Of a DNA stretch of 64,000 nt, positions 25,735 through 35,075 are shown one piece after another; position 1 is the stretch's first letter, and each line of letters begins with the position of its first letter. The stretch covers positions 241,696-305,695 of the forward strand of contig NZ_HE978636.1 of the NCBI RefSeq assembly GCF_000312105.1. Direction: 5' to 3'. Source of the stretch: Aeromicrobium massiliense JC14. GTDB taxonomy: Bacteria; Actinomycetota; Actinomycetes; Propionibacteriales; Nocardioidaceae. The position numbers and the translations under genes are program-made. The notes under the pieces are model-generated. The model saw only the letters and a list, made by a program, of their open reading frames with translations, did no database searches and had not been told where the DNA came from.

Positions 25735-26282
25735 TCGGTGCCCTCCTGGCCCTCGGCCTGCGGCTGGCCGGTCTCGGCGGTCATCGCCGCGATGCTCTCG
25801 AAGTCGTCGACCTTCCACGCGCCGTCCTGACGCAGGAACGCGACCTTCCAGCGGAAGTGCCGGCGCACGGCGGCCTTCTGGTCGGTGTTCGACACCGACG
25901 CGTCGACCGCCACGAGCACCTCCGCGGAGTCGGGGTCGAAGGAGTCGACGGCGACGGCCAGCACCTCGGGGTCGCTGCTGCGCTGCTTGCGCGACGCGAG
26001 CGTGCCGAAGATGGCCTCGGTCACCTGGTCGAACTGCTCGCGGTAGTCCTTGGTCAGGAGCCCGGACATGCGCTCCTGGTAGTCCTCGAGCTCGGCGACG
26101 TCGTAGGTGTTGTACGCGGTGGCGAAGTCGTTCGCGGCGGTGACCAGGTCCTGGCGGGAGGCGTCCTCGTCGTCGCCGGCGAACGCGCGCGGGACGACGA
26201 GTCCCGTGACGCCCAGCAGCATCCCCACGACGACGAGCGCCGTGAGCAGTCGGACGAGTCCTCGCGAAGGCCGGTCGGTCAC
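25731..26282 (-). CDS. Mce-associated membrane protein (first)
   Basis: 183 residues with one N-terminal membrane helix (LVRLLTALVVVGMLLGVTGLVV). The extracytoplasmic domain has the Mas pattern: FATAYNTYDVAELEDYQERM, KDYREQFDQ, and a C-terminal WKVAFLRQDGAWKVDDFES. I chose the GTG at 26282 because it overlaps the MceF TGA as GTGA, as at most junctions of this operon. Initiation further upstream would run back into mceF. It probably acts with the Mce complex at the cell envelope. Confidence 0.8.
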   Translation of the reverse strand: MTDRPSRGLVRLLTALVVVGMLLGVTGLVVPRAFAGDDEDASRQDLVTAANDFATAYNTYDVAELEDYQERMSGLLTKDYREQFDQVTEAIFGTLASRKQRSSDPEVLAVAVDSFDPDSAEVLVAVDASVSNTDQKAAVRRHFRWKVAFLRQDGAWKVDDFESIAAMTAETGQPQAEGQEGTE

Positions 26283-27469
26283 CTCGCCGTGCTCGGTCCC
26301 AGAAGCAGTGCGCCCCATGTGTTCTCTCCCTCGGTGGACGGCTTCCCCTCCGAAGCCGCAGGCGGTCGGTTCACGGAGGACGTCCTCGAGCCGCGCGGAA
26401 CCAGGTCGGGGTCCGTGCAGTCGGTGCCGACCTCGAACTCGGCCGGCGTCTTGTCCTCCGGGGGCCGGTCGGCGGCAGTGTAGCCGTCCTCGCACGTCTT
26501 GGGGCTGGGCGTGAGGACCAGCCCGAAGGACGCGTCGTAGCGGCCGTCGGGACCCTTGTCGACCACGCTGTACGAGCCCTGCACGAGGTACGGGTACAGG
26601 ATGTAGATGGCCTGCAGGCCGGCCGTGCGGCGCGACAGCGGCTCGATCGAGGACGTCAGGTTGCCCAGCAGCTCGGTGAGGTTCTCCTCGTTCTCCCCCA
26701 CGACGGCGTCCACCAGCGCGGCGCTGTCGGGTCCCACGTCGAGCAGGCGGCGCAGGTCCGGGTCGGCGTCGACGAGGGTGTCGGAGAGCAGCCGCAGGTC
26801 GCGCGAGAACGAGCCGATCTGCTCGGTCTTGTCGATCTGGGTCTGCAGCACCGAGTCCGAGTCGCGGATCAGCCGGCGGGTGGCGTCGAGGTTCTCGGTC
26901 GCGTCGGCCACGACCTCCATCGAGGTGTCCAGGATGCGCGACAGGTCGGCGCCGACGCCCTCGAAGGCCTGACCGAGCTCGTCGACCACGACGGCGAGGT
27001 CCTGGGTGTCGACGGACGCCACCAGGTCGTTCACGTCGAGCAGCACCGTCGCGGTGTCGAGCGGGATGCGGGTGTCCTCCTGGGCGATGGTGGAGCCCTC
27101 CGCCAGGTACGGACCACCGTCGGCGCGCGGGCGCAGGTCGACGTACTGCTCGCCGATCGCGGACTTGTTGGCCACGCGGGCCTCGACGTCGGCCGGGATG
27201 CGCGGGGCGCCGTCCTCCAGGTCGAGCCGGGCCTCGACGCCCTCCTCGACGAACTGCAGGTCGCCGACGCGTCCGACGCCGATGCCGCGGTAGGTCACCT
27301 CGGCGCCGACGAAGATGCCGCCGGAGTCGGCGAACGTCGCGACGACGGGGTAGGTGCGGTCGATCACGAGCCGGTCGAGCTCGGCGTAGCGTCCGCCGAC
27401 GAACGCGCCACCGAGCACGGTGATGAGCGCGAACACGATCAGCTGGACCTTGGTCAGTCGGGTGATCAT
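26279..27469 (-). CDS. mceF: Mce family protein MceF
   Basis: 396 residues. An N-terminal membrane anchor (LIVFALITVLGGAFVGGRYAEL) precedes an MCE domain at about 40-120 (VVATFADSGGIFVGAEVTYRG, VANKSAIGEQYVDLRP). A helical region follows, then a Pro-rich C-terminal tail with two cysteines. It is one of six substrate-binding/tunnel subunits thought to shuttle lipids across the envelope. Sixth position and the long tail fit MceF. The ATG overlaps the mceE stop (ATGA). Confidence 0.88.
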   Translation of the reverse strand: MITRLTKVQLIVFALITVLGGAFVGGRYAELDRLVIDRTYPVVATFADSGGIFVGAEVTYRGIGVGRVGDLQFVEEGVEARLDLEDGAPRIPADVEARVANKSAIGEQYVDLRPRADGGPYLAEGSTIAQEDTRIPLDTATVLLDVNDLVASVDTQDLAVVVDELGQAFEGVGADLSRILDTSMEVVADATENLDATRRLIRDSDSVLQTQIDKTEQIGSFSRDLRLLSDTLVDADPDLRRLLDVGPDSAALVDAVVGENEENLTELLGNLTSSIEPLSRRTAGLQAIYILYPYLVQGSYSVVDKGPDGRYDASFGLVLTPSPKTCEDGYTAADRPPEDKTPAEFEVGTDCTDPDLVPRGSRTSSVNRPPAASEGKPSTEGENTWGALLLGPSTAR

Positions 27470-28842
27470 CGGCTCACCACCGGGTCGAGGAGGGCCGCGG
27501 CCAGGTCGGTGCGCGGGACGCCCGCCGGGACGGACAGCGTCGTCGGCGTCGTGGCGCCGCCGACGGCCGGGCGGCAGAGCCGGAACAGGCCGCAGAACCA
27601 GTTGTCGGGCTCGTCGGCGGCCGGCTCGTCGCCCTGCCCCGGGGTCGGAGCGGTGCTGGGGGCCGGGGCCGGAGCGGACGGCTTCGCGCCCGGCGACGCC
27701 GGCGCGGGCGTGCTGCCGCCGGGCGTCCCGGACTCCTCGGGGACGTACCCGCGGACCAGGCCGAGCAGGTCCTCGACCGGCTGGCCGGCCTTCTGCGGGT
27801 CGCCCTGCAGCCCGCCGCCGATCGCGTCCAGCAGGCCGTCGAGGTCGAGCACCTGGGCGAGCGTGTCGGCCCCGAGGTCGATGCGCATCGAGAGGTTCGT
27901 GTAGTCGCCCGGGTCGTAGGCCTTGGCCTCCTTCAGCGTCTTGCCGACGATGGCGTCGGTGAACGGGAAGGTCAGCAGCGCCTGGAACGACGTCACCAGG
28001 TCGTCCGCAGCCGTGCCCAGGTTGGTCAGGGTCGGCTGCAGCGCCCTCAGGTCGGCCAGGACGTCGTCCTTGGACGCCCGCACGACCCGCGTGCCGACCT
28101 CGCTGAGCTCCTCCAGGCCGCCCAGCAGCGTGACCAGCGCCTTGCGCTGGCCGTCGACGACGCGCAGCGCCTCGGGCACCTGGTCGAGCGCGCCGGTGAT
28201 GGCCTTCTCCTGGTCCTGGGTGCGGCGGGCGAGCCGGTCGACCTTCTCGAGCGTGGTGAGGATGCGCTCCTTGTTGTCGTCCAGGCGGGCGGCGAGGTCG
28301 CCGGCGTTGGTCAGCAGCCGCTTCACCTCGGCCTCGTTGCCGTCGAGCGCACGGTTGAGCTCGCGCACGATGGTCTGGGTCTTCTCGAGGCCACTGCCGT
28401 TGAGCAGCAGCGAGGCGGCGCTCAGCACCTCCTCGACCTCGGGGTTGCGCCCGGTCTGGCTCAGCGGGATGGTGTCGCCGTCGTCGAGCCGGCCCGCCGC
28501 GCCCTTCTCGGGCGCCTCGAGCGAGACGAACTTCTCGCCCAGCAGGCTCGTCTGGCGGATGGTCGCCCGGGCGTTGTCGGGCAGCTCCACGTCGCGGTTG
28601 AGCGTGAGGTCGACCTCCGCCGTCCAGCCGTCGAGCCGCACGTCGCTGACCTTGCCCACGGGGACCTCATCGACGCGGACGCCGCTCTGCGGCACGAGAT
28701 CGAGGACGTCGCGGAACTGCACCGTGACGGTGTACGGGTCGTCGCCGACGTCGGCACCGCCGGGCAGCGGGACGTCGTAGGGCGACATCGAGCACCCCGA
28801 CAGCAGCGCCGCCGCGACGCCGGTCACCAGGATCTTCCTCAC
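27466..28842 (-). CDS. mceE: Mce family lipoprotein MceE (LprK-like)
   Basis: 458 residues. The signal ends in the lipobox LLSGCS, with C17 as predicted lipidation site, the hallmark of the MceE position. The MCE domain spans about 40-120 (YTVTVQFRDVLDLVPQSGVRV, IRQTSLLGEKFVSLEAP), followed by a long helical region and a Pro/Ala/Ser-rich stretch near 380-420. GTG 28842 overlaps the mceD TGA (GTGA). Longer in-frame readings only traverse mceD. Confidence 0.9.
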   Translation of the reverse strand: MRKILVTGVAAALLSGCSMSPYDVPLPGGADVGDDPYTVTVQFRDVLDLVPQSGVRVDEVPVGKVSDVRLDGWTAEVDLTLNRDVELPDNARATIRQTSLLGEKFVSLEAPEKGAAGRLDDGDTIPLSQTGRNPEVEEVLSAASLLLNGSGLEKTQTIVRELNRALDGNEAEVKRLLTNAGDLAARLDDNKERILTTLEKVDRLARRTQDQEKAITGALDQVPEALRVVDGQRKALVTLLGGLEELSEVGTRVVRASKDDVLADLRALQPTLTNLGTAADDLVTSFQALLTFPFTDAIVGKTLKEAKAYDPGDYTNLSMRIDLGADTLAQVLDLDGLLDAIGGGLQGDPQKAGQPVEDLLGLVRGYVPEESGTPGGSTPAPASPGAKPSAPAPAPSTAPTPGQGDEPAADEPDNWFCGLFRLCRPAVGGATTPTTLSVPAGVPRTDLAAALLDPVVSR

Positions 28843-30062
28843 GGCGCCACCCCCAGCATGTCCTCGATGGAGTCGTTGACCCGGTCGGGCTGCGTCACGG
28901 CCCCGGAGGCGCTGGGCACCGGCGCCCCGACGGCCGCCCGGTTGCGGGCGGTGGCGCCGTCGGCGGCCTGGCCGCTGCCGGTCAGCCCACCGGTGAGTCC
29001 GCCGAGCAGGTCGCCGAGCGTCTTGCACAGGTCGGTCGACTCGTTGCCGCTCTCGCCGAGCAGCGTGCACAGGAACGTCCGGGGGTCCTCGAGCCCGCCG
29101 AACAGCATCTTCTCGATGTTGCTGCGGTTGTCGAGCGTCCCGTAGCGGCCGTTGTAGGTGAGCGCCACGTTGGACAGCGCGGTCGGCGCGTCGACGGCGA
29201 CCTGCTCCAGGGCGTCGCGGTGCTTGACCAGCACCCGCGAGATGGACGTCAGGTCGGCCACGTCCTTGCCCAGCACCGACCGGTTCTCCTTGACCAGGTC
29301 GCGCACGTCGATCAGGGCCCGGCTCAGCTCGTCGACCGTGGCCGCGAGGTCCTCGCGCTCGCCCTCCAGCACCTGCGCGACCTGCGCCGTGCTGTCGTTG
29401 AAGCTGCGGACGGTGGCGTCGTTCTCGCGCAGCATGGCCACGAACTCGGAGATCTCGCGCACCGAGCCGAACAGGTCGTCGGAGCTGTTCTCCAGGGTCT
29501 GGCTCAGCTGGCCCACGTCACGGATGGTGTCGTTGACCTGCCGGCCCTCGCCGTCGAGCTGACGGGCCCCGGCGTCGAGCAGCTTGCTCAGCGACCCGTC
29601 CTTGTTGGCCCCCTTCGGGCCGAGCGCCACCGAGAGGTCGTCGAGCGACTCGTAGACCTGGTCGAGCTCGACCGGCACCGCGGTGCGCTCGTGCGGCACG
29701 TGCGCGGACGCCTTCAGCTTCGCGCCCTTCGTGTAGGCCGGGGCGAGCTGGACGAACCGGTCGCCGACCACCGAGGGCGAGACCAGCACGGCCTTCACGT
29801 CGGCGGGCAGGTCGACGTCGCCCTGGTACTCGATCGTGGCGCGGACGACGTCGCCGCGGGGCTCGAGCTTGGTGACCCGGCCGACGGGGACGCCGAGCAC
29901 CTTGACGTCCGAGCCCTCGTAGAGGCTGTTCGTCGCGGTGAAGTCGGCGGTGATCGTCTTGGTGCCGTCGCGCTCGCTGAGCACGACGACCGCGGCGACG
30001 ACCAGGGCCAGGACGACCAGCGCGGACAGGATCCGGCCGGTGCGGGACAGCAGCGCGCTCAC
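28839..30062 (-). CDS. mceD: Mce family protein MceD
   Basis: 407 residues with an N-terminal membrane helix (ILSALVVLALVVAAVVVLS). The MCE domain at about 38-115 includes ITADFTATNSLYEGSDVKV and VSPSVVGDRFVQLAP. A helical segment and a Gly/Ser-rich tail follow. It starts at GTG 30062, overlapping the mceC stop. The substrate of this Mce system cannot be read from sequence; sterols, fatty acids and other lipids are known for relatives. Confidence 0.88.
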   Translation of the reverse strand: MSALLSRTGRILSALVVLALVVAAVVVLSERDGTKTITADFTATNSLYEGSDVKVLGVPVGRVTKLEPRGDVVRATIEYQGDVDLPADVKAVLVSPSVVGDRFVQLAPAYTKGAKLKASAHVPHERTAVPVELDQVYESLDDLSVALGPKGANKDGSLSKLLDAGARQLDGEGRQVNDTIRDVGQLSQTLENSSDDLFGSVREISEFVAMLRENDATVRSFNDSTAQVAQVLEGEREDLAATVDELSRALIDVRDLVKENRSVLGKDVADLTSISRVLVKHRDALEQVAVDAPTALSNVALTYNGRYGTLDNRSNIEKMLFGGLEDPRTFLCTLLGESGNESTDLCKTLGDLLGGLTGGLTGSGQAADGATARNRAAVGAPVPSASGAVTQPDRVNDSIEDMLGVAP

Positions 30063-31054
30063 TTCGTCACCCCCAGGGCTTCCTTGAGCTGCTGGGCCAG
30101 GCCGAGGTTCGGCGGCAGGCCCGCGATGTAGGAGTCGAACCAGGGCCCGGACCCCAGCGCGTTGGCGAAGACGGTGTCGAACGGGGCCATGACGCGCAGC
30201 GCCTCGTCCAGGCTCGCCTCGTGCTTGCGCAGCATGGTCGTCACCTTGCCCAGCTGGGTGAGGGCCGGCTTGAGGTCGGCCCGGGTGTCCTTGACCAGGC
30301 CGCGCAGCTCGGTGGAGATGCGCTGGGTCGAGACCAACAGTCGGTGGATCTCGTCGCGGCGGGCCGAGACGGCCTGGAACAGGACGTCGGAGTCCTCGAA
30401 CAGGGTCTGCAGCTCCTCGTTGCGCGAGCTCACCACCGTCGTGACGGTGCGCAGGTTGCCGAGCAGCGACTGGATCTGCTCGTCGCGGGCGGCCAGGTTG
30501 CGCGACACCGCCGAGACGCCGCGCAGGGCGCCGCGGAACTCCTCGGGCGTGCGCTGGGCGACGTCGGACAGCGTCGACAGCGCCGTGCTGATCTGCTGCA
30601 CGTCGAGCCGGTCGGTGGTCTCGCTGAGCTCGGAGAAGGCCTCGACCACGTTGTAGGGGGCGATGGTGCGCTCGAGCGGGATGGTGGCGCCGGCCTCGAG
30701 GTCGCCCTCACCCTGCGGCGTGAGCGCGAGGTACTCGGCGCCGAGCAGCGTCCGGACCTTGATCTGCGCGGACGTCTTCGAGCCGAGCTCGGCGCCCTTG
30801 TCGAGCTGGAACCGCACCTTGACCCGGTCGCCGTCGAGCGCGATGGCCTTGACCTCGCCGACCGGGACGCCGGCCACGCGGACCTCGTCGCCGGACTGCA
30901 GGGCGCCGACCTCGGCCATCTCGGCGTAGTAGGTGTCGCCGCCGCCGATCAGCGGCAGCTGGTCGGCGCGGAAGGCGGCGAGCATCATCGCGCCGATCGC
31001 GGCGAAGCCGACGATGCCGATCGTGGTGTGGTTGCGCTCGCGGAACGGCTTCAC
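30059..31054 (-). CDS. mceC: Mce family protein MceC
   Basis: 331 residues. N-terminal anchor TIGIVGFAAIGAMMLAAF, an MCE domain (AEVGALQSGDEVRVAGVPVG, KVRTLLGAEYLALTPQ) and helical repeats up to the C-terminus. It is shorter than its neighbours and lacks a disordered tail. GTG 31054 overlaps the mceB TGA. The order in the operon, not diagnostic residues, gives the letter. Confidence 0.87.
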   Translation of the reverse strand: MKPFRERNHTTIGIVGFAAIGAMMLAAFRADQLPLIGGGDTYYAEMAEVGALQSGDEVRVAGVPVGEVKAIALDGDRVKVRFQLDKGAELGSKTSAQIKVRTLLGAEYLALTPQGEGDLEAGATIPLERTIAPYNVVEAFSELSETTDRLDVQQISTALSTLSDVAQRTPEEFRGALRGVSAVSRNLAARDEQIQSLLGNLRTVTTVVSSRNEELQTLFEDSDVLFQAVSARRDEIHRLLVSTQRISTELRGLVKDTRADLKPALTQLGKVTTMLRKHEASLDEALRVMAPFDTVFANALGSGPWFDSYIAGLPPNLGLAQQLKEALGVTK

Positions 31055-32130
31055 GACTCGCACCTCGCTCCGCCGACCTGCAGGCCGTCGTCGCCGCCGA
31101 TCTGCAGGCGGGTCTCCTCGTCCAGGCCGAGCAGCGGGATGCTGGGCAGCTCGACCACGCCCTTGATGTCGCACAGGTAGAAGTTGAAGTACGAGCCGTA
31201 GGACGCCGAGGTGCCCAGCTTCTTCATCTTGATCGGCAGGATGTCGAGCGACGTGGCCGTCTGCTGCAGGTTCTCCTTGGTGCTCAGCTGCTTGGTGAGC
31301 CGGTTGAGCTGGCGCACGTCCTCGGTGAGCGCGGGGCGTCCCTCGACCAGCAGGTCGGACGTCTCGTCGGTGAGGTCGGAGACCGCGTCGACGGAGTCCA
31401 GGATCGCGTTGCGGTCCTGCTTGAGCCCGGTCACGAACTGCTGCAGCGTGTCGATCATGTCGCCCAACTCCTCGTCGCGACGCCCGACGGTGTCCAGGAC
31501 GTCGTCCAGGTTCACCACCACGTCGCCGATCAGCTCGTCGCGCTCGGCCAGCGTGCTGGTCAGCGAGGCGGTGCGGTCGAGCAGGCGCTCGACCGAGCCG
31601 CTCTCGCCCTGCAGCGTCTGGATGATCTCGTAGGCGAGCTTGTTGGTGTCGTCGGGCGACAGCGCCTGGAACACGGGCTTGAACCCGTTGAGCAGCACGT
31701 CCAGGTCGAGCGCCTCCTCGGTGCGCGAGTCGGGGATCGTCGCCCCGTCCTTCAGCGCCGACCGTGCGCCGTCGGCACCCTGGCTGAGCGCGATGTAGCG
31801 CTGGCCGACCAGGTTGCGGAAGCGGATCTGCGCGTGGGTGTTCTCGGTCAGCCGGTGGTCGGCGTCGACCTCGAAGGTGACCAGTGCCTGGTCGCGGTCG
31901 TGGATCTCGATCTTCTCGACCGCACCGACCGCCACGCCCGCGATCCGGACGTCGTCGCCCTTGGCCATGCCGGTGACGTCCTGGAACACCGCCTGGTAGC
32001 GGGTGCGCTCGCCGAACGAGCCGTTGCCGAGCAGCATCATGAGGAACACCGTGGCCACGGCGGTGGCGGTCAGGAACGCCACGAGCTTGACCAGCGCGGC
32101 GACCGACTCCCTATCGAGCTTCATCGACAC
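31051..32130 (-). CDS. mceB: Mce family protein MceB
   Basis: 359 residues with N-terminal membrane helix and MCE domain (YQAVFQDVTGMAKGDDVRIAG, IRFRNLVGQRYIALSQ). The GTG at 32130 (or in-frame ATG at 32124) lies inside the end of mceA, so the genes overlap by 14-20 bases. This is the only mce junction without a 1- or 4-base overlap. The C-terminus holds a YFNFYLCDIKG block that is common in MceB-type proteins. Confidence 0.87.
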   Translation of the reverse strand: MSMKLDRESVAALVKLVAFLTATAVATVFLMMLLGNGSFGERTRYQAVFQDVTGMAKGDDVRIAGVAVGAVEKIEIHDRDQALVTFEVDADHRLTENTHAQIRFRNLVGQRYIALSQGADGARSALKDGATIPDSRTEEALDLDVLLNGFKPVFQALSPDDTNKLAYEIIQTLQGESGSVERLLDRTASLTSTLAERDELIGDVVVNLDDVLDTVGRRDEELGDMIDTLQQFVTGLKQDRNAILDSVDAVSDLTDETSDLLVEGRPALTEDVRQLNRLTKQLSTKENLQQTATSLDILPIKMKKLGTSASYGSYFNFYLCDIKGVVELPSIPLLGLDEETRLQIGGDDGLQVGGARCES

Positions 32131-33457
32131 GCACCTCCGCTCCGCGGACGACGGGGCTCAGCAGCAGCCCGCCCACGTCGGGCACGTCGGCCTCGCCGAG
32201 GCCCAGGCGCGCCTGCAGCAGGGTGTCGAGCGCCGCGCGTTCGGCCGGCCCGTCGCTGACCACGCTGGGCTGGACGGCGTCGCCGAGCCCGCCGGCCGGC
32301 GCCCGGAACTTGTTGTGGTCGCCCTCCAGGCCGATCAGCTCGTACAGCTCGGCCGAGCCGCCCGGGAACGGGTTCTCCTGGTCGTACGGCGGGTTCGGCA
32401 GGTCCAGGCAGGTGGGGTCGGTGAGCGGGCTCTGGAGCGACTTGCGCGTGAGCGCCGCCCGCTCCCCCTTCTCGTAGCCGGTGGGCTGGCCGGTGAGCGG
32501 CAGCAGCTCGAGCTTGATGTGCACGGTGTTGTCCCGGTAGACGTCGTCGAGCTTGGGGATGATGTTCGCCATCCCCTCCAGGAAGCAGGGGAACGCCTTC
32601 GAGTACTCGGCGGTGATCTCCAGCGCCTCGCGCGAGAGGGCCGGCAGGTCGACGAGGTTGTCCTCGTTGGCGCGCAGCAGGGCGTCCAGGCGCCCGGAGA
32701 GCTGGTCGCCCTCCTGGAAGAACGCCGCCAGCTGCGAGCGCTTGGCCACGATCGTGTCGCCGGTGACGACGGCGTTGCTGAGCAGCCGGCCGAGGTCGGG
32801 CATCGCGGCGGCGTAGGTGTCGGCGACCGTGCCGAGCTTCTCGACGTCGTCGATGAGCCGGGGCACCTCGGGGTTGATCTCCTGCAGGTACGCGTCGAGG
32901 TCGACGAGCATGTCGCCGAGCTTCTCGCCGCGCCCCTCGAGCGCGGTCGAGAGCGCCGACAGCGTGTGGCCGAGGTCCTCGGGCGAGACGGCCTCGAGCA
33001 CCGGGTACAGGTTGTTGAGCAGCGTCTCGACCTCGATCGGCACCTCGGCGCGCTCGATGACGTCGCCGGCCTGCAGCACCTGGTCGCCGACCTGCTCGGG
33101 CGCGATCAGCTGGACGTACTTCTCGCCGAACAGCGTCTTGGGGACGATGCGGGCGCTGACGTCGGCCGGGACCGAGTCGATGGCGTCGGGGTCCATGGCG
33201 ATCTGCATGGTCACGCCGTCGCCGTCGGTCTCGACCTCGCGGACCTGGCCGACGATCATGCCGCGCAGCTTGACGTCGGCGTCGCGGCCGAGCGACAGGC
33301 CGACGTTGGACGCCTTCATGGTGACCGGGACGGAGTCGACGAACTTCTTCTCGAAGAACGCGTAGGTCAGCCAGACGAAGAACACGAGCAGCGCGACGAA
33401 GCCGACGCCGAGCACGCGCAGGCTGCTGGGACGCTCCAGGACGGGGGTACGAGGCAT
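32111..33457 (-). CDS. mceA: Mce family protein MceA
   Basis: 448 residues. Membrane anchor at about 14-32 (VLGVGFVALLVFFVWLTYAF), MCE domain at about 41-118 (VPVTMKASNVGLSLGRDADV, IVPKTLFGEKYVQLIAP) and the helical Mce region after it. The C-terminal tail (about 350-448) is polar and Pro-rich with two cysteines. The ATG at 33457 shares one base with the TGA of the permease. It is the first substrate-binding subunit. Confidence 0.9.
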   Translation of the reverse strand: MPRTPVLERPSSLRVLGVGFVALLVFFVWLTYAFFEKKFVDSVPVTMKASNVGLSLGRDADVKLRGMIVGQVREVETDGDGVTMQIAMDPDAIDSVPADVSARIVPKTLFGEKYVQLIAPEQVGDQVLQAGDVIERAEVPIEVETLLNNLYPVLEAVSPEDLGHTLSALSTALEGRGEKLGDMLVDLDAYLQEINPEVPRLIDDVEKLGTVADTYAAAMPDLGRLLSNAVVTGDTIVAKRSQLAAFFQEGDQLSGRLDALLRANEDNLVDLPALSREALEITAEYSKAFPCFLEGMANIIPKLDDVYRDNTVHIKLELLPLTGQPTGYEKGERAALTRKSLQSPLTDPTCLDLPNPPYDQENPFPGGSAELYELIGLEGDHNKFRAPAGGLGDAVQPSVVSDGPAERAALDTLLQARLGLGEADVPDVGGLLLSPVVRGAEVRVDEAR

Positions 33458-34302
33458 CAGCCGGCCAGCCTCACGGTCGTGGTCGTGCCCCAGATCGCCA
33501 TGGAGGCGAGCAGGTCGACGACGTTGATGGCCACGATCGAGGTGCGGACGGCCTTGCCCACCGCGACGCCGACGCCGGCGGGACCGCCGGAGGCGTAGTA
33601 GCCGTGGTAGCAGTGGATCAGGATGACCACGACCGCGAAGACGAGCACCTTCGCGAAGCTCCAGAGCACGTCCTCCGGTGGCAGGAAGGCGTTGAAGTAG
33701 TGGTCGTACGTGCCCGGACTCTGCCCGTTGATCTGCGTGACGGTCAGCCGAGTCGCGAAGTACGACGACAGCAGGCCGACGACGTACAGCGGGACGACCG
33801 CGATGAGGCCGGCGATGACCCGGGTCGTCACCAGGAACGGCAGCGACGGGATGGCCATGACCTCGAGCGCGTCGACCTCCTCGGAGATGCGCATGGCGCC
33901 GAGCTGGGCGGTGAACCCGCAGCCGACCGTGGCGGCCAGCGCGATGCCGGCGACGATCGGCGCGATCTCGCGGGTGTTGAAGTACGCCGACACGAACCCG
34001 GTGAACGCCGACGTGCCGAGCTGGTCGAGCGAGGCGAAGCCCTGGATGCCGACCTCGGTGCCGGTGAAGAAGCACATCGCGGTGATGACGCCCACCGTGC
34101 CGCCGATGACCGCGAGCGAGCCCGAGCCGAGGGTCACCTCGGCCAGCAGCCGCACGATCTCCTTGCGGTAGTTCTTGAGCGTGCGCGGGATCGACATGAT
34201 CACGCGCAGGTAGAACAGCATCTGCCGGCCGAGGCCGTCGACCCCGTCGAGGGTGGCGCGCGGCGCGTTGACGACGCTGCCGAAGACTCCGGTCGCCATC
34301 AC
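33457..34302 (-). CDS. yrbEB: MlaE/YrbE-family permease, second (YrbEB)
   Basis: A 281-residue integral membrane permease with about 5-6 helices. The conserved MlaE block EVDALEVMAIPSLPFLVTTR is present. It forms the ABC permease dimer with YrbEA, energised by the adjacent ATPase, on which the Mce proteins assemble. Start is GTG 34302 or ATG 34299; both sit on the stop of the upstream permease. Confidence 0.92.
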   Translation of the reverse strand: MMATGVFGSVVNAPRATLDGVDGLGRQMLFYLRVIMSIPRTLKNYRKEIVRLLAEVTLGSGSLAVIGGTVGVITAMCFFTGTEVGIQGFASLDQLGTSAFTGFVSAYFNTREIAPIVAGIALAATVGCGFTAQLGAMRISEEVDALEVMAIPSLPFLVTTRVIAGLIAVVPLYVVGLLSSYFATRLTVTQINGQSPGTYDHYFNAFLPPEDVLWSFAKVLVFAVVVILIHCYHGYYASGGPAGVGVAVGKAVRTSIVAINVVDLLASMAIWGTTTTVRLAG

Positions 34303-35075
34303 ATCCCCTTCGGTGGGACGAGCTGCAGGTAGATCGCCGTGACGAAGAAGTTCACGATGAACAGCAGCGTGAAGGTGATGACCACGGCCTCGTTGACCGC
34401 GTCGCCGACGCCCTTGGGGCCGCCGGCGGCGTTCATGCCCTTGTAGGAGGCCACGATCGCGGCGATGAAGCCGAAGATGAGCGCCTTGACCATGCCCTGC
34501 CAGAGGTCGGCCTCCTGGGCCAGGGCGGTGAACGAGGCGATGTAGGCGCCCGGTGTGCCGTCCTGCAGCACCACGTTGAAGACGAAGCCGCCGGCGACGC
34601 CGACGATGTTGACCAGGCTGTTGAGCCCGACGGCGACCACCATGCAGGCCAGGACGCGCGGCGCGACCAGGCGCTGCACCGGGTTGATGCCCAGCACCAT
34701 CATCGCGTCGAGCTCCTCGCGGATGCGGCGCGAGCCGAGGTCGGCGGCGATGGCCGAGCCGGCGGCACCGGCGACGAGCAGCGCGGTGGCGATGGGCCCG
34801 GCCTCGCGGACGACCGCCAGGACCGCGGCCGAGCCGGTGAACGACTGGGCGCCGAACTGCTTGATGAGCCCGCCGACCTGCAGCGCGATGACCGCGCCGA
34901 ACGGGATGGCGACGAGGGCCGTGGGCACGATCGTGACGGTGACGATGAACCAGGCCTGCTGCAGCAGCTCGCGGACCTGGAACGGGCGGCGGAACATCGC
35001 CACCACGACGTCGAGCGCGAAGGCGAACAGCCCGCCGGCCACCCGGGCCGGGCCGGTGACGGCGCTCAGGCTCAT
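34299..35075 (-). CDS. yrbEA: MlaE/YrbE-family permease, first (YrbEA)
   Basis: 258 residues, integral membrane, MlaE family block IREELDAMMVLGINPVQRLVAPR. It pairs with YrbEB. ATG 35075 overlaps the ATPase TGA by ATGA. Upstream in-frame readings run only through the ATPase gene. Confidence 0.92.
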   Translation of the reverse strand: MSLSAVTGPARVAGGLFAFALDVVVAMFRRPFQVRELLQQAWFIVTVTIVPTALVAIPFGAVIALQVGGLIKQFGAQSFTGSAAVLAVVREAGPIATALLVAGAAGSAIAADLGSRRIREELDAMMVLGINPVQRLVAPRVLACMVVAVGLNSLVNIVGVAGGFVFNVVLQDGTPGAYIASFTALAQEADLWQGMVKALIFGFIAAIVASYKGMNAAGGPKGVGDAVNEAVVITFTLLFIVNFFVTAIYLQLVPPKGM

